64,000 nt of DNA from the NCBI RefSeq assembly GCF_000419685.1, contig NZ_ATTM01000001.1, positions 124,001-188,000 of the forward strand. Direction: 5' to 3'. The DNA is from Flavobacterium antarcticum DSM 19726 (GTDB lineage Bacteria > Bacteroidota > Bacteroidia > Flavobacteriales > Flavobacteriaceae). Under the pieces are notes generated by a model that had not been told where the DNA came from, made no database searches, and saw only the letters and a program-made list of their open reading frames with translations. Every line of letters starts with the position of its first letter. Positions within the stretch are counted from its first letter, which is position 1. Shown here one piece after another: positions 33,998-42,989 of the stretch. A program made the position numbers and the translations under genes.

Positions 33998-36091
33998 ATG
34001 GCGGTTTTATCAAAAATTAGACAACGTTCACTTCTTTTAATACTTGTGATAGGCTTTTGTTTATTAGCATTTGTAGTAGGTGATGTAATTAATAGTGGTG
34101 GCTTTCAAAGTACTCCACGAGATGTAGGAAATGTAGACGGTGTAGAAATTTCTTACGATGATTTCAGAACGAAAGTAGACAATGTTGAAAAAAGCGGACA
34201 AGGAATAACTTCTGCTCAAGCCGTTCAGCGTGTGTGGGAACAACAAGTTACTGTTACTTTGATGAATGCTCAATTTGAAAAACTTGGTTTGAGAGTGAGC
34301 GAAGAGCAAGTAATGGATGTTTTGAAGCAAAGTCAGGACATCGGACAAAATCCTTCATTCTTAAACGAAGCTGGGATTTTTGACATGGCTAAATTCAATG
34401 CTTTTTTTAATGAAAATCCAACATTGAAACAAAATTTGAACGAAAGAATTAAAGAAGCTACTTTGAACGCAAAGTATCAAATGTACAGTTCTTTAGTGAA
34501 ATCGGGTATTTATGCAACGACTGCTGAAGCAAAATTGAAATACGAAATGAGTGCTAACAAAGTCAATTTAGATTTTGTTGCAGTTCCGTTCTCATCAATC
34601 AAAGACAGCGATGTAAAAGTTTCTGACGATGAAATTGTTGCATTTATGCGTAAGAATGAGAAAAAATACAAAGCCGAAGAAACGCGCGAAGTTTCAATGG
34701 TAGTTATTGAAGATAAAGCTTCGGATGAAGATGAAGCGCAAGTGAAAACGGACTTAGCACAAATGCTAAATGGAAGTGTTCAGTACAATAAAGAGACACA
34801 GAAAAACGATACATTACAAGGCTTTAGAGCTACTAAAAACAACGGTGAGTTTGTAAACATGAATTCTGATGTTCCTTACGATTCTAGTTATGTAGCGAAG
34901 AAAGATTTGCCTGCTGAATTTGCAGAACAATTGTATAATTTGCCTCAAGGTGAAATTTACGGACCATACAAATTCAACGGTTACGTGGCTTTAAGTAAGT
35001 CAATGGGTCGTCAATCAGGTGTAAATGCAAAAGCGAGTCATATTTTGATCGCTTACAAAGATGCAATGAGAGCGAATCCTGAAGTGACACGTACGAAAGA
35101 AGAAGCTCAGTTGAAAGCAAATGAGATTTTCGCACAAGTTCAAGCAAATCCTGCTTCTTTTCCAATGTTGGCTCAGATAAATTCGGATGATTCGTCTAAA
35201 CAACAAGGTGGTGATTTAGGTTTTTTCTCTAAAGGTCAAATGACAGGAAAATTCAATGATTTTGTTTTTAACAATCCGATTGGAAAAATTGGTTTAGTTG
35301 AAACTGAATTTGGTTACCACATCATCAATATCACGGACAAGCAAGACGGTGTTCGTTTAGCAACGATTGCTAGAAGAGTGGAAGCTTCTGAAGCAACTAC
35401 TGATAAAGTATATAACAAAGCGGTTACTTTTGAAATGCAAGCGAATGAAAAAGATTTCGCTGAAGTTGCAAAAGCAAATGGTTTGACTGTTATTCCTGGT
35501 ATCAAATTGAATGCAATGGATGAGAATATTGGTGTCATTCAAAACCAAAGACAAATGGTTAAATGGGCTTTTGATAAAAAGACATCTGTTGGAGACGTTA
35601 AACGTTACGAAGTTCCAAATGTAGGAAACGTAATTGTGAAACTTGTAAAAGTAAATAAAGAAGGCTTAATGGCAATTGATCAAGCAAGACCAATGATTGA
35701 GAACCGTTTGAAAAAAGAGAAAAAAGTAGAATTGATCAAAGCGAAATTGAAAGGAACAACTTTAGATGCAATGGCTAAATCAGCCGGAGTAACTGTTCAA
35801 AGTGCAATGGATGTTACGATTGAAAATGCAGTTTTACCAGGATTTGGTCAAGAACAAAGAGCGGTTGCTACTGCTTTTGCTTTGGCTCCAAATAAAGTTT
35901 CAACTCCAATAGAAGGAGCTTCAGCAGTATTTGTAGTAATGCAAAAAAGTGTTGTTAAAGCACCAGCAATTACGGATTACACTCCATATCTTGCACAATT
36001 AAAAGGACAAGATGCATCGGCACCTGGAAGAGTAATTTCTGCTCTGAAAGAAAATGCTGAAATTGAAGATAACCGACCTGTTTTCTACTAG
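33998..36091 (+). CDS. Membrane-anchored peptidylprolyl isomerase (PpiD/SurA-like)
   Basis: This 697-residue protein has one N-terminal membrane helix (about 12-30), a SurA_N-type chaperone region (about 40-240), a parvulin domain (about 345-455, with K-A-S-H-I-L-I near its start and F-G-Y-H-I-I near its end) and a C-terminal part (about 480-697) with further chaperone-like helices. The architecture matches PpiD, which helps fold newly exported proteins at the outer face of the inner membrane. It is 111 bp from the upstream gene and is followed by a strong terminator. Confidence 0.92.
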   Translation: MAVLSKIRQRSLLLILVIGFCLLAFVVGDVINSGGFQSTPRDVGNVDGVEISYDDFRTKVDNVEKSGQGITSAQAVQRVWEQQVTVTLMNAQFEKLGLRVSEEQVMDVLKQSQDIGQNPSFLNEAGIFDMAKFNAFFNENPTLKQNLNERIKEATLNAKYQMYSSLVKSGIYATTAEAKLKYEMSANKVNLDFVAVPFSSIKDSDVKVSDDEIVAFMRKNEKKYKAEETREVSMVVIEDKASDEDEAQVKTDLAQMLNGSVQYNKETQKNDTLQGFRATKNNGEFVNMNSDVPYDSSYVAKKDLPAEFAEQLYNLPQGEIYGPYKFNGYVALSKSMGRQSGVNAKASHILIAYKDAMRANPEVTRTKEEAQLKANEIFAQVQANPASFPMLAQINSDDSSKQQGGDLGFFSKGQMTGKFNDFVFNNPIGKIGLVETEFGYHIINITDKQDGVRLATIARRVEASEATTDKVYNKAVTFEMQANEKDFAEVAKANGLTVIPGIKLNAMDENIGVIQNQRQMVKWAFDKKTSVGDVKRYEVPNVGNVIVKLVKVNKEGLMAIDQARPMIENRLKKEKKVELIKAKLKGTTLDAMAKSAGVTVQSAMDVTIENAVLPGFGQEQRAVATAFALAPNKVSTPIEGASAVFVVMQKSVVKAPAITDYTPYLAQLKGQDASAPGRVISALKENAEIEDNRPVFY

Positions 36092-36112
36092 TAGAAAATA
36101 ATTATTAGTTCA

Positions 36113-36143
36113 TAAAAAATCCCGAGTAATCGGGATTTTTTTT
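36113..36143. terminator. Bidirectional terminator between ppiD-like and GYDIA kinase genes
   Basis: AAAAAATCCCGA-GTAA-TCGGGATTTTTTTT forms a short, strong hairpin with A/T tracts on both sides, serving two convergent genes. Its edge touches the stop codon of the minus-strand kinase gene. Confidence 0.85.
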
Positions 36144-37050
36144 ATAAGATCATTTCGTGATAGTGGAGAAGTGTCGTGAAACCTTTTTCTAGAAAGTAAC
36201 TTTGCGGATTCGTTGTGCTAACGACCAAAACAAAATCGCCACCCCAAGCGCCAAGGCTTTTAATGGTTCCTTCAAAATCAGAAAAGTATTTCTCTTTGAC
36301 GGTTTTCATTTCGAGCACGTCACTCAAATACGCTTCGTGTTGCTGCAATAAGTACTCAAATCGCTCTTGATTCGTACCTTCTAATATCTCGTTAGTAATC
36401 GCATCAATTTTTTCTTTAATGTCTTGAATCGCGTATTGCTTTGAATAATACATGGCAATTGCCGCTTTACTATCTTGCTTTTGATTGAGGTATAAAAAGT
36501 ACAAGTTTTCTTTGAATTCTGGATCAAAACCGACTTTCTGAACAATTGGTTTTCCAGCTAAAAGTTGGTAGGTAATTGGTGTATTATTTCGCGCATTTGC
36601 AATATCGTAACCACTTCCTCCAAAACTATTTTTGAGTAGCTGAAAAGCGTCTATATTGAACCAGTCTGCTACATTATTGACTAATGTTGATGAAGTTCCT
36701 AAGCCCCAAAATCGTGGAAACGTAAGGGAAGTCGTTATTGAAAAGCCCTTATTCAGTAATAGCTCTGGGTTCAGTTTATGTGCCTCAAAAAGTATGTTTT
36801 GCAAAACAGTCGCAATGCTTTCTTCTTGGTGATCATAAGCGAGAATATCAGAAACAAGCAATGTTTCTTCAAACCAAACCGAGGAGTCAAAATCAAAACT
36901 TTTCCAGTGAATTTTTCCCACGTTTTCTGTTTCTGTGACAATCAGATTTTGTCCCATTTTAGTGGGAACAGCAAATGCTTTCGCACCATCAAGAACTAAA
37001 TATTCTCCGGTAATTAAGAGTTTTCCGTTGCTGTAGAATGTTTTGGTCAA
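36142..37050 (-). CDS. GYDIA family GHMP kinase, candidate phosphomevalonate kinase
   Basis: This 302-residue GHMP-superfamily kinase carries the name-giving G-S-G-Y-D-I-A (143-149). The N-terminal motif is G-K-L-L-I-T-G-E-Y-L-V-L-D (9-21) and the ATP loop is GLGTSS (114-119). Both the Y-L-V-L-D strand and G-S-G-Y-D-I-A resemble phosphomevalonate kinases of the ERG8 type (G-Y-L-V-L and G-S-G-F-D-V-A). It sits 12 bp downstream of HMG-CoA reductase. The phosphomevalonate kinase step is otherwise unassigned in this window, so this role is a good inference, not a fact. Start codon is TTG; no in-frame ATG is nearby. Confidence 0.85.
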   Translation of the reverse strand: MTKTFYSNGKLLITGEYLVLDGAKAFAVPTKMGQNLIVTETENVGKIHWKSFDFDSSVWFEETLLVSDILAYDHQEESIATVLQNILFEAHKLNPELLLNKGFSITTSLTFPRFWGLGTSSTLVNNVADWFNIDAFQLLKNSFGGSGYDIANARNNTPITYQLLAGKPIVQKVGFDPEFKENLYFLYLNQKQDSKAAIAMYYSKQYAIQDIKEKIDAITNEILEGTNQERFEYLLQQHEAYLSDVLEMKTVKEKYFSDFEGTIKSLGAWGGDFVLVVSTTNPQSYFLEKGFTTLLHYHEMIL

Positions 37051-37062
37051 AGAAAATATTTT

Positions 37063-38379
37063 TTATTTGCGTAAATTTTCGATAAAAGTAACTACTGCGG
37101 CATGAGAAACAGGATTGTTTTCAAAATGTTTTTCAATCAATACGCGTTCTTCGGCGTTTGCTTCAAACTGATTGATGATATTTCCCAAGTGCATTTTCAT
37201 GTGTCCTTCTTGAATTCCAGTTGTGGTTAGTGATCGTAAAGCAGCGAAATTTTGGGCCAAACCTGTTGCGGCAACAATTTGCATTAATTCAGCAGCAGAC
37301 GGTTTTTCGAGCATTTGCAACGCCAGTTTTACCATGGGGTGCAAACTTGTTAAACCTCCAACAGTTCCTAATGCTAACGGAATTTCCATCCAATAGCTGA
37401 AAATGTCATTTTCAATTTTAGCGTGTGATAAACTTGTATATTGACCGTCTCTTGAAGCATATGCATGAATTCCCGCTTCCACAGCACGGAAATCATTTCC
37501 TGTAGCTAAAACTACGGCATCAATTCCATTCATGATTCCCTTGTTATGCGTTACTGCACGATAAGGTTCTACTTCTGCAATTCGAATTGCTTTCACCATT
37601 TTCTCGGCAAATTCTTTCGGATTGGAAATTTTTTTCTCTGCCAAATCGGCCACAGGACATGAAACTTCTACGCGAACGATGCAATTGGTAACATAATTCG
37701 ATAGAATACACATGATGACATCGATGTCTTTTTCTTCAGAAGTGAAATCGGAATAATTAACCGCTTCTCGTTTCAATGTTTTGGCAAATTGCTCTAAACA
37801 AGAGTTGATGAAATTGGCACCCATCGAATCTTTCGTTTGAAAAGTAGCATGCAATTGGTAATAATTTTCGAGAGCTGCTGTTTTGTCTTTCAATACAATG
37901 TCTACAATTCCGCCGCCGCGTTTTTGCATATTTGCAGTTGTAGCGTTGGTGTCCTCGTAAAGTTTAGCTTTTATTTTTGTAAAAAATGTTTCTAATTTCG
38001 CTTTATCTCCGTTGAAAATAAAATGTACTTGACCAATTTTCTCCGTGTTGAAAACTGTTGCTTTAAATCCACCGCGTTCTACCCAATATTTAGCAGATTT
38101 TGCTGCAGCGGCAACAACTGAACTTTCCTCAATTGCCATCGGAACGGTATAGTATTTTCCGTTAATCAAGAAATTAGGTGCTATTCCTAAAGGAAGATAG
38201 AAGTTAGTAATCGTGTTTTCTATAAAGTCATCGTGGAGTTGTTGCAGTTTTGCATCAGCATTCCAATAACTTTTAATAAGTTGGATTGCTTTTTCAGGTT
38301 CAGCAAAATAAGTTTCAGCAATCCAGTCGATTTTTTTTTCTTTCGAAAGTTTTGAAAATCCGTTGATGTTGTTTTCCAT
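37063..38379 (-). CDS. mvaA: Hydroxymethylglutaryl-CoA reductase, class II
   Basis: HMG-CoA reductase makes mevalonate from HMG-CoA. The 438-residue protein has E-S-S-V-V-A-A-A-A (class II catalytic Glu), the N-K-G-I-M-N-G-I-D segment (catalytic Lys), A-T-G-N-D-F-R-A (catalytic Asp), G-T-V-G-G, and a late G-H-M-K-M-H (catalytic His). Class II enzymes are often labelled degradative, but the surrounding pathway genes suggest a biosynthetic role. A -7 box at 38400-38407 favours the ATG at 38379 over a TTG three codons upstream. Confidence 0.95.
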   Translation of the reverse strand: MENNINGFSKLSKEKKIDWIAETYFAEPEKAIQLIKSYWNADAKLQQLHDDFIENTITNFYLPLGIAPNFLINGKYYTVPMAIEESSVVAAAAKSAKYWVERGGFKATVFNTEKIGQVHFIFNGDKAKLETFFTKIKAKLYEDTNATTANMQKRGGGIVDIVLKDKTAALENYYQLHATFQTKDSMGANFINSCLEQFAKTLKREAVNYSDFTSEEKDIDVIMCILSNYVTNCIVRVEVSCPVADLAEKKISNPKEFAEKMVKAIRIAEVEPYRAVTHNKGIMNGIDAVVLATGNDFRAVEAGIHAYASRDGQYTSLSHAKIENDIFSYWMEIPLALGTVGGLTSLHPMVKLALQMLEKPSAAELMQIVAATGLAQNFAALRSLTTTGIQEGHMKMHLGNIINQFEANAEERVLIEKHFENNPVSHAAVVTFIENLRK

Positions 38380-38399
38380 TAGGTACAAAATAATTTGGG

Positions 38400-38407
38400 C
38401 AAAGATA
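38400..38407 (-). promoter_or_regulatory. -7 box of the HMG-CoA reductase/GYDIA unit
   Basis: Minus-strand TATCTTTG (complement of 38400-38407), 20 bp upstream of the chosen ATG. No TTG at -33. Confidence 0.55.
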
Positions 38408-38450
38408 CGATTTACAAATGGTAAAGTAAATGAAATTTAGCATCAAGCCA

Positions 38451-39704
38451 TTACCATTCATTTACTTTATTGGCATCCATTTTCACAAAAATAAAGATGA
38501 GGATCGTAAAGGCTAAAAGCCCAGAACCTCCGTAGGAAAACATCGGTAATGGAACTCCAACAGTAGGGAATAATCCCAACACCATTGCCGTATTGATAAA
38601 GAAATGTATGAATAATATGGAGGCGACACAATACCCGTAAACGCGGCTGAATTTTGTTTTTTGGCGTTCGGCCAAATATAAAATTCGCAATATTAAAGCT
38701 ACAAATAAAGCGATTACAATTAACGAACCTGTAAAACCCCATTCCTCACCAACGGTTGTAAATATATAATCGGTATGTTGTTCGGGAACAAATCCTCCTT
38801 TTGTTTGTGTGCCTTCTAGAAATCCTTTTCCGGTCCAACCGCCAGATCCAATTGCAATTTTAGATTGATTGATGTTGTACCCAATTCCTCTCATGTCCAC
38901 TTCTTTCCCCAGCAAAATGTTAAAACGGTCGCGGTGGTGCTGTTGGAACACATTGTCAAAAACGTAATCCACAGAGAATGTAAATGCACTTATTAGAACG
39001 AATACAATACTGCTTAATACCACATTTCTATTCATAGGTCGGGACTTGAAAAATATGGCTATCGTTACTAGAAGTGCAGCCAAGACAATATAAATGGGTT
39101 CGAATAGCAAACTCAAAATAAATAAAATAATTGCTATAAATCCAGTCCATAAATACCAAGCGGGTAAACCTTCGCGGTACAAGACCAATATCATGGAGCT
39201 AAAAATCAAGGCACTTCCAGGATCGTGTGGGATAATTAATAATATGGGTAAAAATATAATTCCCAACGCTTGAAATTGATATTTATAAGCGCTCAAATTG
39301 ACTTGAACGTCGCCCATGTATTTCGATAGTGCTAATGCTGTAGCTGCTTTTGCAAATTCGGCAGGTTGTAAACTAAACGATCCAAAGGAATACCAGTTGG
39401 CTTGACCTTTAATTTCTTTACCAAAAACAAAAAGTCCCGCAAGTGATAATAAGGAAACGATGAAAAAAACACTTGCAAATTTTTCAAAAAACTTACCATC
39501 AATGGAAAGGATCATTATAATCAGTGGAATACTTAAGAGGATAAATAGTAATTGCTTGCCATAAATCTGACTCATGTCAAATATAGAAGTTTCTTCTAAA
39601 GGAAGAGAAGACGAGTAAATATTAAGCCAACCCAATACTACTAGAACGAAATAAAGCGAAACGACCATCCAATCGATATTACTACGAGTGCTTTGATTTT
39701 TCAT
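38451..39704 (-). CDS. rodA: Rod shape-determining peptidoglycan glycosyltransferase RodA
   Basis: RodA is the SEDS-family glycosyltransferase of the elongasome that polymerises lipid II. The 417-residue protein has about ten helices. Family-specific segments include K-G-Q-A-N-W-Y (about 113-119), S-L-Q-P-A-E-F-A-K (about 125-133), G-G-W-T-G-K-G and the C-terminal S-Y-G-G-S-G-L-L. It starts 1 bp after the end of mrdA, its partner transpeptidase. Confidence 0.96.
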   Translation of the reverse strand: MKNQSTRSNIDWMVVSLYFVLVVLGWLNIYSSSLPLEETSIFDMSQIYGKQLLFILLSIPLIIMILSIDGKFFEKFASVFFIVSLLSLAGLFVFGKEIKGQANWYSFGSFSLQPAEFAKAATALALSKYMGDVQVNLSAYKYQFQALGIIFLPILLIIPHDPGSALIFSSMILVLYREGLPAWYLWTGFIAIILFILSLLFEPIYIVLAALLVTIAIFFKSRPMNRNVVLSSIVFVLISAFTFSVDYVFDNVFQQHHRDRFNILLGKEVDMRGIGYNINQSKIAIGSGGWTGKGFLEGTQTKGGFVPEQHTDYIFTTVGEEWGFTGSLIVIALFVALILRILYLAERQKTKFSRVYGYCVASILFIHFFINTAMVLGLFPTVGVPLPMFSYGGSGLLAFTILIFIFVKMDANKVNEW

Positions 39705-39705
39705 A

Positions 39706-41565
39706 TTATTTTCCGTTTATTCCGAAAGGTTGACCACTAATGTATTTAGCATATTCTTTCTGTAAATCGTTGCTGTAGATTTTCACTTCTAAATCTTTAC
39801 GTGAAATTGAGCCTTTTAAGTACTTTTCAATCATCAAACTCGCCATTGGTCCTGCATTTCTAGCGCCATAATATCCGTTTTCAACCAGAACTGCAATAGC
39901 AATTTTAGGATTGTCTTTTGGAGCAAAAGCCACGAAAATAGAGTGATCCGTAAGTTGGGTTCGTTTACCATTTATTTTAGAGTAATTCTCTGCGGTTCCT
40001 GTTTTTCCACAAATTTCAATTCCGTCAATTCGTAATGCAGAAGCCGTTCCGCCATTGTACACTGCATGTAAACCTTCAATAACGGGTTTGAAATACATAG
40101 GATTAATTGACGTTTTATGTCTTGTCAGAAATTTATCGTCAATTCTATGATCTTTGATTTTTTTGACAATGTGAGGTGTGAAATAGGTTCCTTCATTGGC
40201 AACAGCCGCCATCATATTTGCAAGTTGAATAGGCGTCATTAAAACCTCTCCTTGTCCAATTGAATTTGAAATAATTGTGGTGCTTCTCCAACCACCATTG
40301 GGATAAATTCGTTTGTAAATTTTAGACGAAGGGATCAAACCTTTTTTACCTGTTGGCAAATCGTAGCCCATAAAATCACCGAGTCCAAAACTTTTAATAT
40401 GTGAACTCCAAATATCAACAGCTTGAGCGGGATTTTTATACTTATCAATGGTTCGCATAAAAGCATTCGCAAAGTACGTGTTGCACGATTGCGAAATTCC
40501 GTTGAGTAATTGATGCGGTCCCGATCCATGACAACGCATGAACCGACCACGACCATAACTGAATCCGTGGTTACAGAAAAAAGTAGTTCTTTCGTCAATG
40601 ACACCTTCTTGTAAAGCTACTAAACCGGTCAGAATCTTAAAAGGCGAACCTGGAGGGAATTCTCCTAAAAGTGCTCTGTCAAACAGCGGTTTTGCAATGG
40701 AATCATTATACAATCGTGTATAATTTTTAGAACGTTCTCGGCCCACTAATATTGACGGGTCATAAGAAGGAGCGGTAACTAATGCTAGAATTTCACCGGT
40801 ACTTGGCTCAATAGCAACAATTCCGCCGCGTTTATTTTTCATCAATTCTTCGCCGTATTCTTGCAAAGCAATATCAATAGTTAATTTGATATCTTCACCT
40901 TGAACGGCAATGGTATCAAATTTTCCATCTTTATACGATCCGATATCTTTGTTGAATTTATCTCTTTGACGGTATTTGACTCCTTTAATTCCTCTTAAAA
41001 TATTTTCGTATTCTTGTTCAACACCTTGCTGACCAATCAAATCTCCACTTTTGTAATAGGAATTGCTTTCAATTTTTTTCTCGTTTACCTGTGTGATAAA
41101 TCCAAAAATATTAGAGCCAGCTGTTGTTTGGTAATCTCTCAAAGAACGTTTTACAATGTCAAATCCTTGAAATTTTCGTTGCTTTTCTTGAAACGCTGCA
41201 TACTCTCTTTTATTCAACTGTGGTAAAAATACAGAAGGAAGTCGGGGACTGTAAACACGCGCTTTTTCTACAATTCGAATGAAATCGGCTTTTGTAATAT
41301 TTAATAATTTGCAAAGTTCAAGCGTGTCGATATTTTTGACATCTTTTGGTGTGACCATAATATCGTACGACGGTTGATTGGCGACAATTAAAGTTCCATT
41401 TCGATCGTAAATATAACCGCGCTCGGGATATTCATAGATAATTTTAATGGCGTTATTGTCTGATTTTAATTTCAGGGATTCATCAACAATTTGCAAATAG
41501 AAAAGACGCGCCAGAATCAAAAGAGCGGAAACTATGATGATTGTTGGAAGTAGGACTTTTCTCAT
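39706..41565 (-). CDS. mrdA: Penicillin-binding protein 2 (elongasome transpeptidase)
   Basis: MrdA (PBP2) crosslinks peptidoglycan during rod elongation together with RodA. The 619-residue protein has an N-terminal anchor (about 5-25), a dimerisation/pedestal domain with R-G-Y-I-Y-D-R-N-G (49-57), and a transpeptidase domain with active-site S307-P-F-K310, S360-C-N362 and K521-T-G-T524. All three penicillin-binding motifs are intact. It overlaps mreD by 4 bp. Confidence 0.96.
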   Translation of the reverse strand: MRKVLLPTIIIVSALLILARLFYLQIVDESLKLKSDNNAIKIIYEYPERGYIYDRNGTLIVANQPSYDIMVTPKDVKNIDTLELCKLLNITKADFIRIVEKARVYSPRLPSVFLPQLNKREYAAFQEKQRKFQGFDIVKRSLRDYQTTAGSNIFGFITQVNEKKIESNSYYKSGDLIGQQGVEQEYENILRGIKGVKYRQRDKFNKDIGSYKDGKFDTIAVQGEDIKLTIDIALQEYGEELMKNKRGGIVAIEPSTGEILALVTAPSYDPSILVGRERSKNYTRLYNDSIAKPLFDRALLGEFPPGSPFKILTGLVALQEGVIDERTTFFCNHGFSYGRGRFMRCHGSGPHQLLNGISQSCNTYFANAFMRTIDKYKNPAQAVDIWSSHIKSFGLGDFMGYDLPTGKKGLIPSSKIYKRIYPNGGWRSTTIISNSIGQGEVLMTPIQLANMMAAVANEGTYFTPHIVKKIKDHRIDDKFLTRHKTSINPMYFKPVIEGLHAVYNGGTASALRIDGIEICGKTGTAENYSKINGKRTQLTDHSIFVAFAPKDNPKIAIAVLVENGYYGARNAGPMASLMIEKYLKGSISRKDLEVKIYSNDLQKEYAKYISGQPFGINGK

Positions 41566-42068
41566 CGTCTTGAAGGCTTAAATAAATAGATTAATAGAAT
41601 ACAAATTAGGATGGTGAATAGCGTGCTGAATACGGTTCGAAGTAAAACTTGTAAAAAGAAACTAAATCGGAACGCTTCAAGCAAAAATAAGATAAAGTGA
41701 TGAGAAACAACGGAAATAGCAATAAAAGAAAAGCGTTCAGGTGTTATTTTATCGTTAATTTTTATGGTTTGATATTCATAACTTACCCCAAAGGAAAACT
41801 TGAAAAATGTAGGTCGTAAAGCAGCTAAAGTAATAGCGGCTGTGGTATGTACACCTCCGGAATTACAAAACAAATCCATGATAATTCCCAGTAAAAAACT
41901 AGAAAAAAGTAACCCGTATTTGTTGCCATTAACTGGGTACAAAAGGATAAACAAAATATAAGGATACGGATTGATATAGCCAAAAAAGTCCATCTTATTG
42001 AATATAGCAATTTGCATAATCAACAGGAGTATAAATCGAGCGATATTAGTTAATAAAGCACTATTCAT
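41562..42068 (-). CDS. mreD: Rod shape-determining protein MreD
   Basis: This 168-residue hydrophobic protein has about five helices, with P-Y-P-Y-I-L-F-I-L-L-Y-P near 34-45 and a loop containing G-G-V-H-T. MreD is poorly conserved; the assignment rests on size, topology and position between mreC and mrdA. It overlaps mreC by 8 bp and mrdA by 4 bp, consistent with coupled translation. Confidence 0.9.
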   Translation of the reverse strand: MNSALLTNIARFILLLIMQIAIFNKMDFFGYINPYPYILFILLYPVNGNKYGLLFSSFLLGIIMDLFCNSGGVHTTAAITLAALRPTFFKFSFGVSYEYQTIKINDKITPERFSFIAISVVSHHFILFLLEAFRFSFFLQVLLRTVFSTLFTILICILLIYLFKPSRR

Positions 42069-42891
42069 TTTTCTTGGTGTCGTTTTCGAGTTGCAGCAAT
42101 TCTTCTCTTTCGTTGTTTTTTATGATGTAAACGTGACCTAAATTCGTCATGTCATTAAATAATTTTACATCAATTGTATAATAATTGGTTTTGTCGTCAA
42201 TGTATATTTTGTAAACCGTTCCAATATTTATATTTTCAGGAAATATACGCGATTGGGCACCAGTAACAACGGTGTCACCTTTTCGAATGGTAGACGCTAA
42301 TCGCGGTACATCGATCAATTGTACGTAACCTGTATTTTTTCCATTCCATTCTAAAGATCCAAAATGATTCGATTTTTTGAATTTCGCGTTGATTTTAGAT
42401 TTGATATTTAAAACACTTAAAACGGTGGAGTAACGAGGGGAAGTTTTTTCTATAATTCCCACAATTCCCAAGTCGTTGATTACACCCATATCTACGGCAA
42501 CACCGTCATTGGATCCGGAGTTTAGTGTCAAATAATTTTCAGGAGAATTGTACGTGTTGTGAATTACCTTAGAGACGATCACATCTATTTTCTTAATTCC
42601 ACGAATGGTATCAATCTTATCAAGATCTAACGAATCAATTCGGTTAAATAACACCGATTTTAAACGCGCATTTTCAGTGGCTAATTCCTCATTTTTTGAA
42701 CGTAAACTAAAGTATTCGTCAATTGAGTTTAGTTGTGAATAAACACCACCTGATAAAAAATTGGCAGAGCTAATCACCTTACTTTTATGAAAGGAATGTG
42801 CTTGAATGGTTAAACTTAATGAAATTCCTAAAAGCAGCAAAAACAGCAATCGATAGCTGTTTTTAAATATAAAATTAAATATTTGCTGCAT
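42061..42891 (-). CDS. mreC: Rod shape-determining protein MreC
   Basis: MreC links the MreB cytoskeleton to the periplasmic wall synthases. The 276-residue protein has one membrane helix (about 12-28), a coiled coil (about 52-78) and the beta-rich MreC domain with L-N-S-G-S-N-D-G-V near 122-130 and V-V-T-G-A-Q-S-R-I-F near 207-216. A 98-bp spacer with a large inverted repeat separates it from mreB. Confidence 0.95.
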   Translation of the reverse strand: MQQIFNFIFKNSYRLLFLLLLGISLSLTIQAHSFHKSKVISSANFLSGGVYSQLNSIDEYFSLRSKNEELATENARLKSVLFNRIDSLDLDKIDTIRGIKKIDVIVSKVIHNTYNSPENYLTLNSGSNDGVAVDMGVINDLGIVGIIEKTSPRYSTVLSVLNIKSKINAKFKKSNHFGSLEWNGKNTGYVQLIDVPRLASTIRKGDTVVTGAQSRIFPENINIGTVYKIYIDDKTNYYTIDVKLFNDMTNLGHVYIIKNNEREELLQLENDTKKNE

Positions 42892-42919
42892 AATTTTTAA
42901 TAGGATTTAATCGGAAATT

Positions 42920-42978
42920 CCAACATCCAAATTTCAACTTCACCGTAAATAAGTAGGAGTTGAAATTTGGAATCTTGG
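42920..42978. repeat. Imperfect 22-bp inverted repeat between mreB and mreC
   Basis: The left arm (42920-42941) and right arm (42957-42978) share CCAAATTTCAACT and flanking CCAA with few mismatches, around a 15-base loop. In the mRNA this is a long stem within the mre operon. It lacks a U-tract, so it may be a processing or stability element instead of a terminator. Confidence 0.7.
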
Positions 42979-42989
42979 TTTTTTGGAAT

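Noticed and set aside
42892..42989. mreB-mreC stem-loop as an ordinary intrinsic terminator
   Set aside because: No U-tract on the minus strand after the stem, and the downstream genes are essential partners without an obvious promoter.
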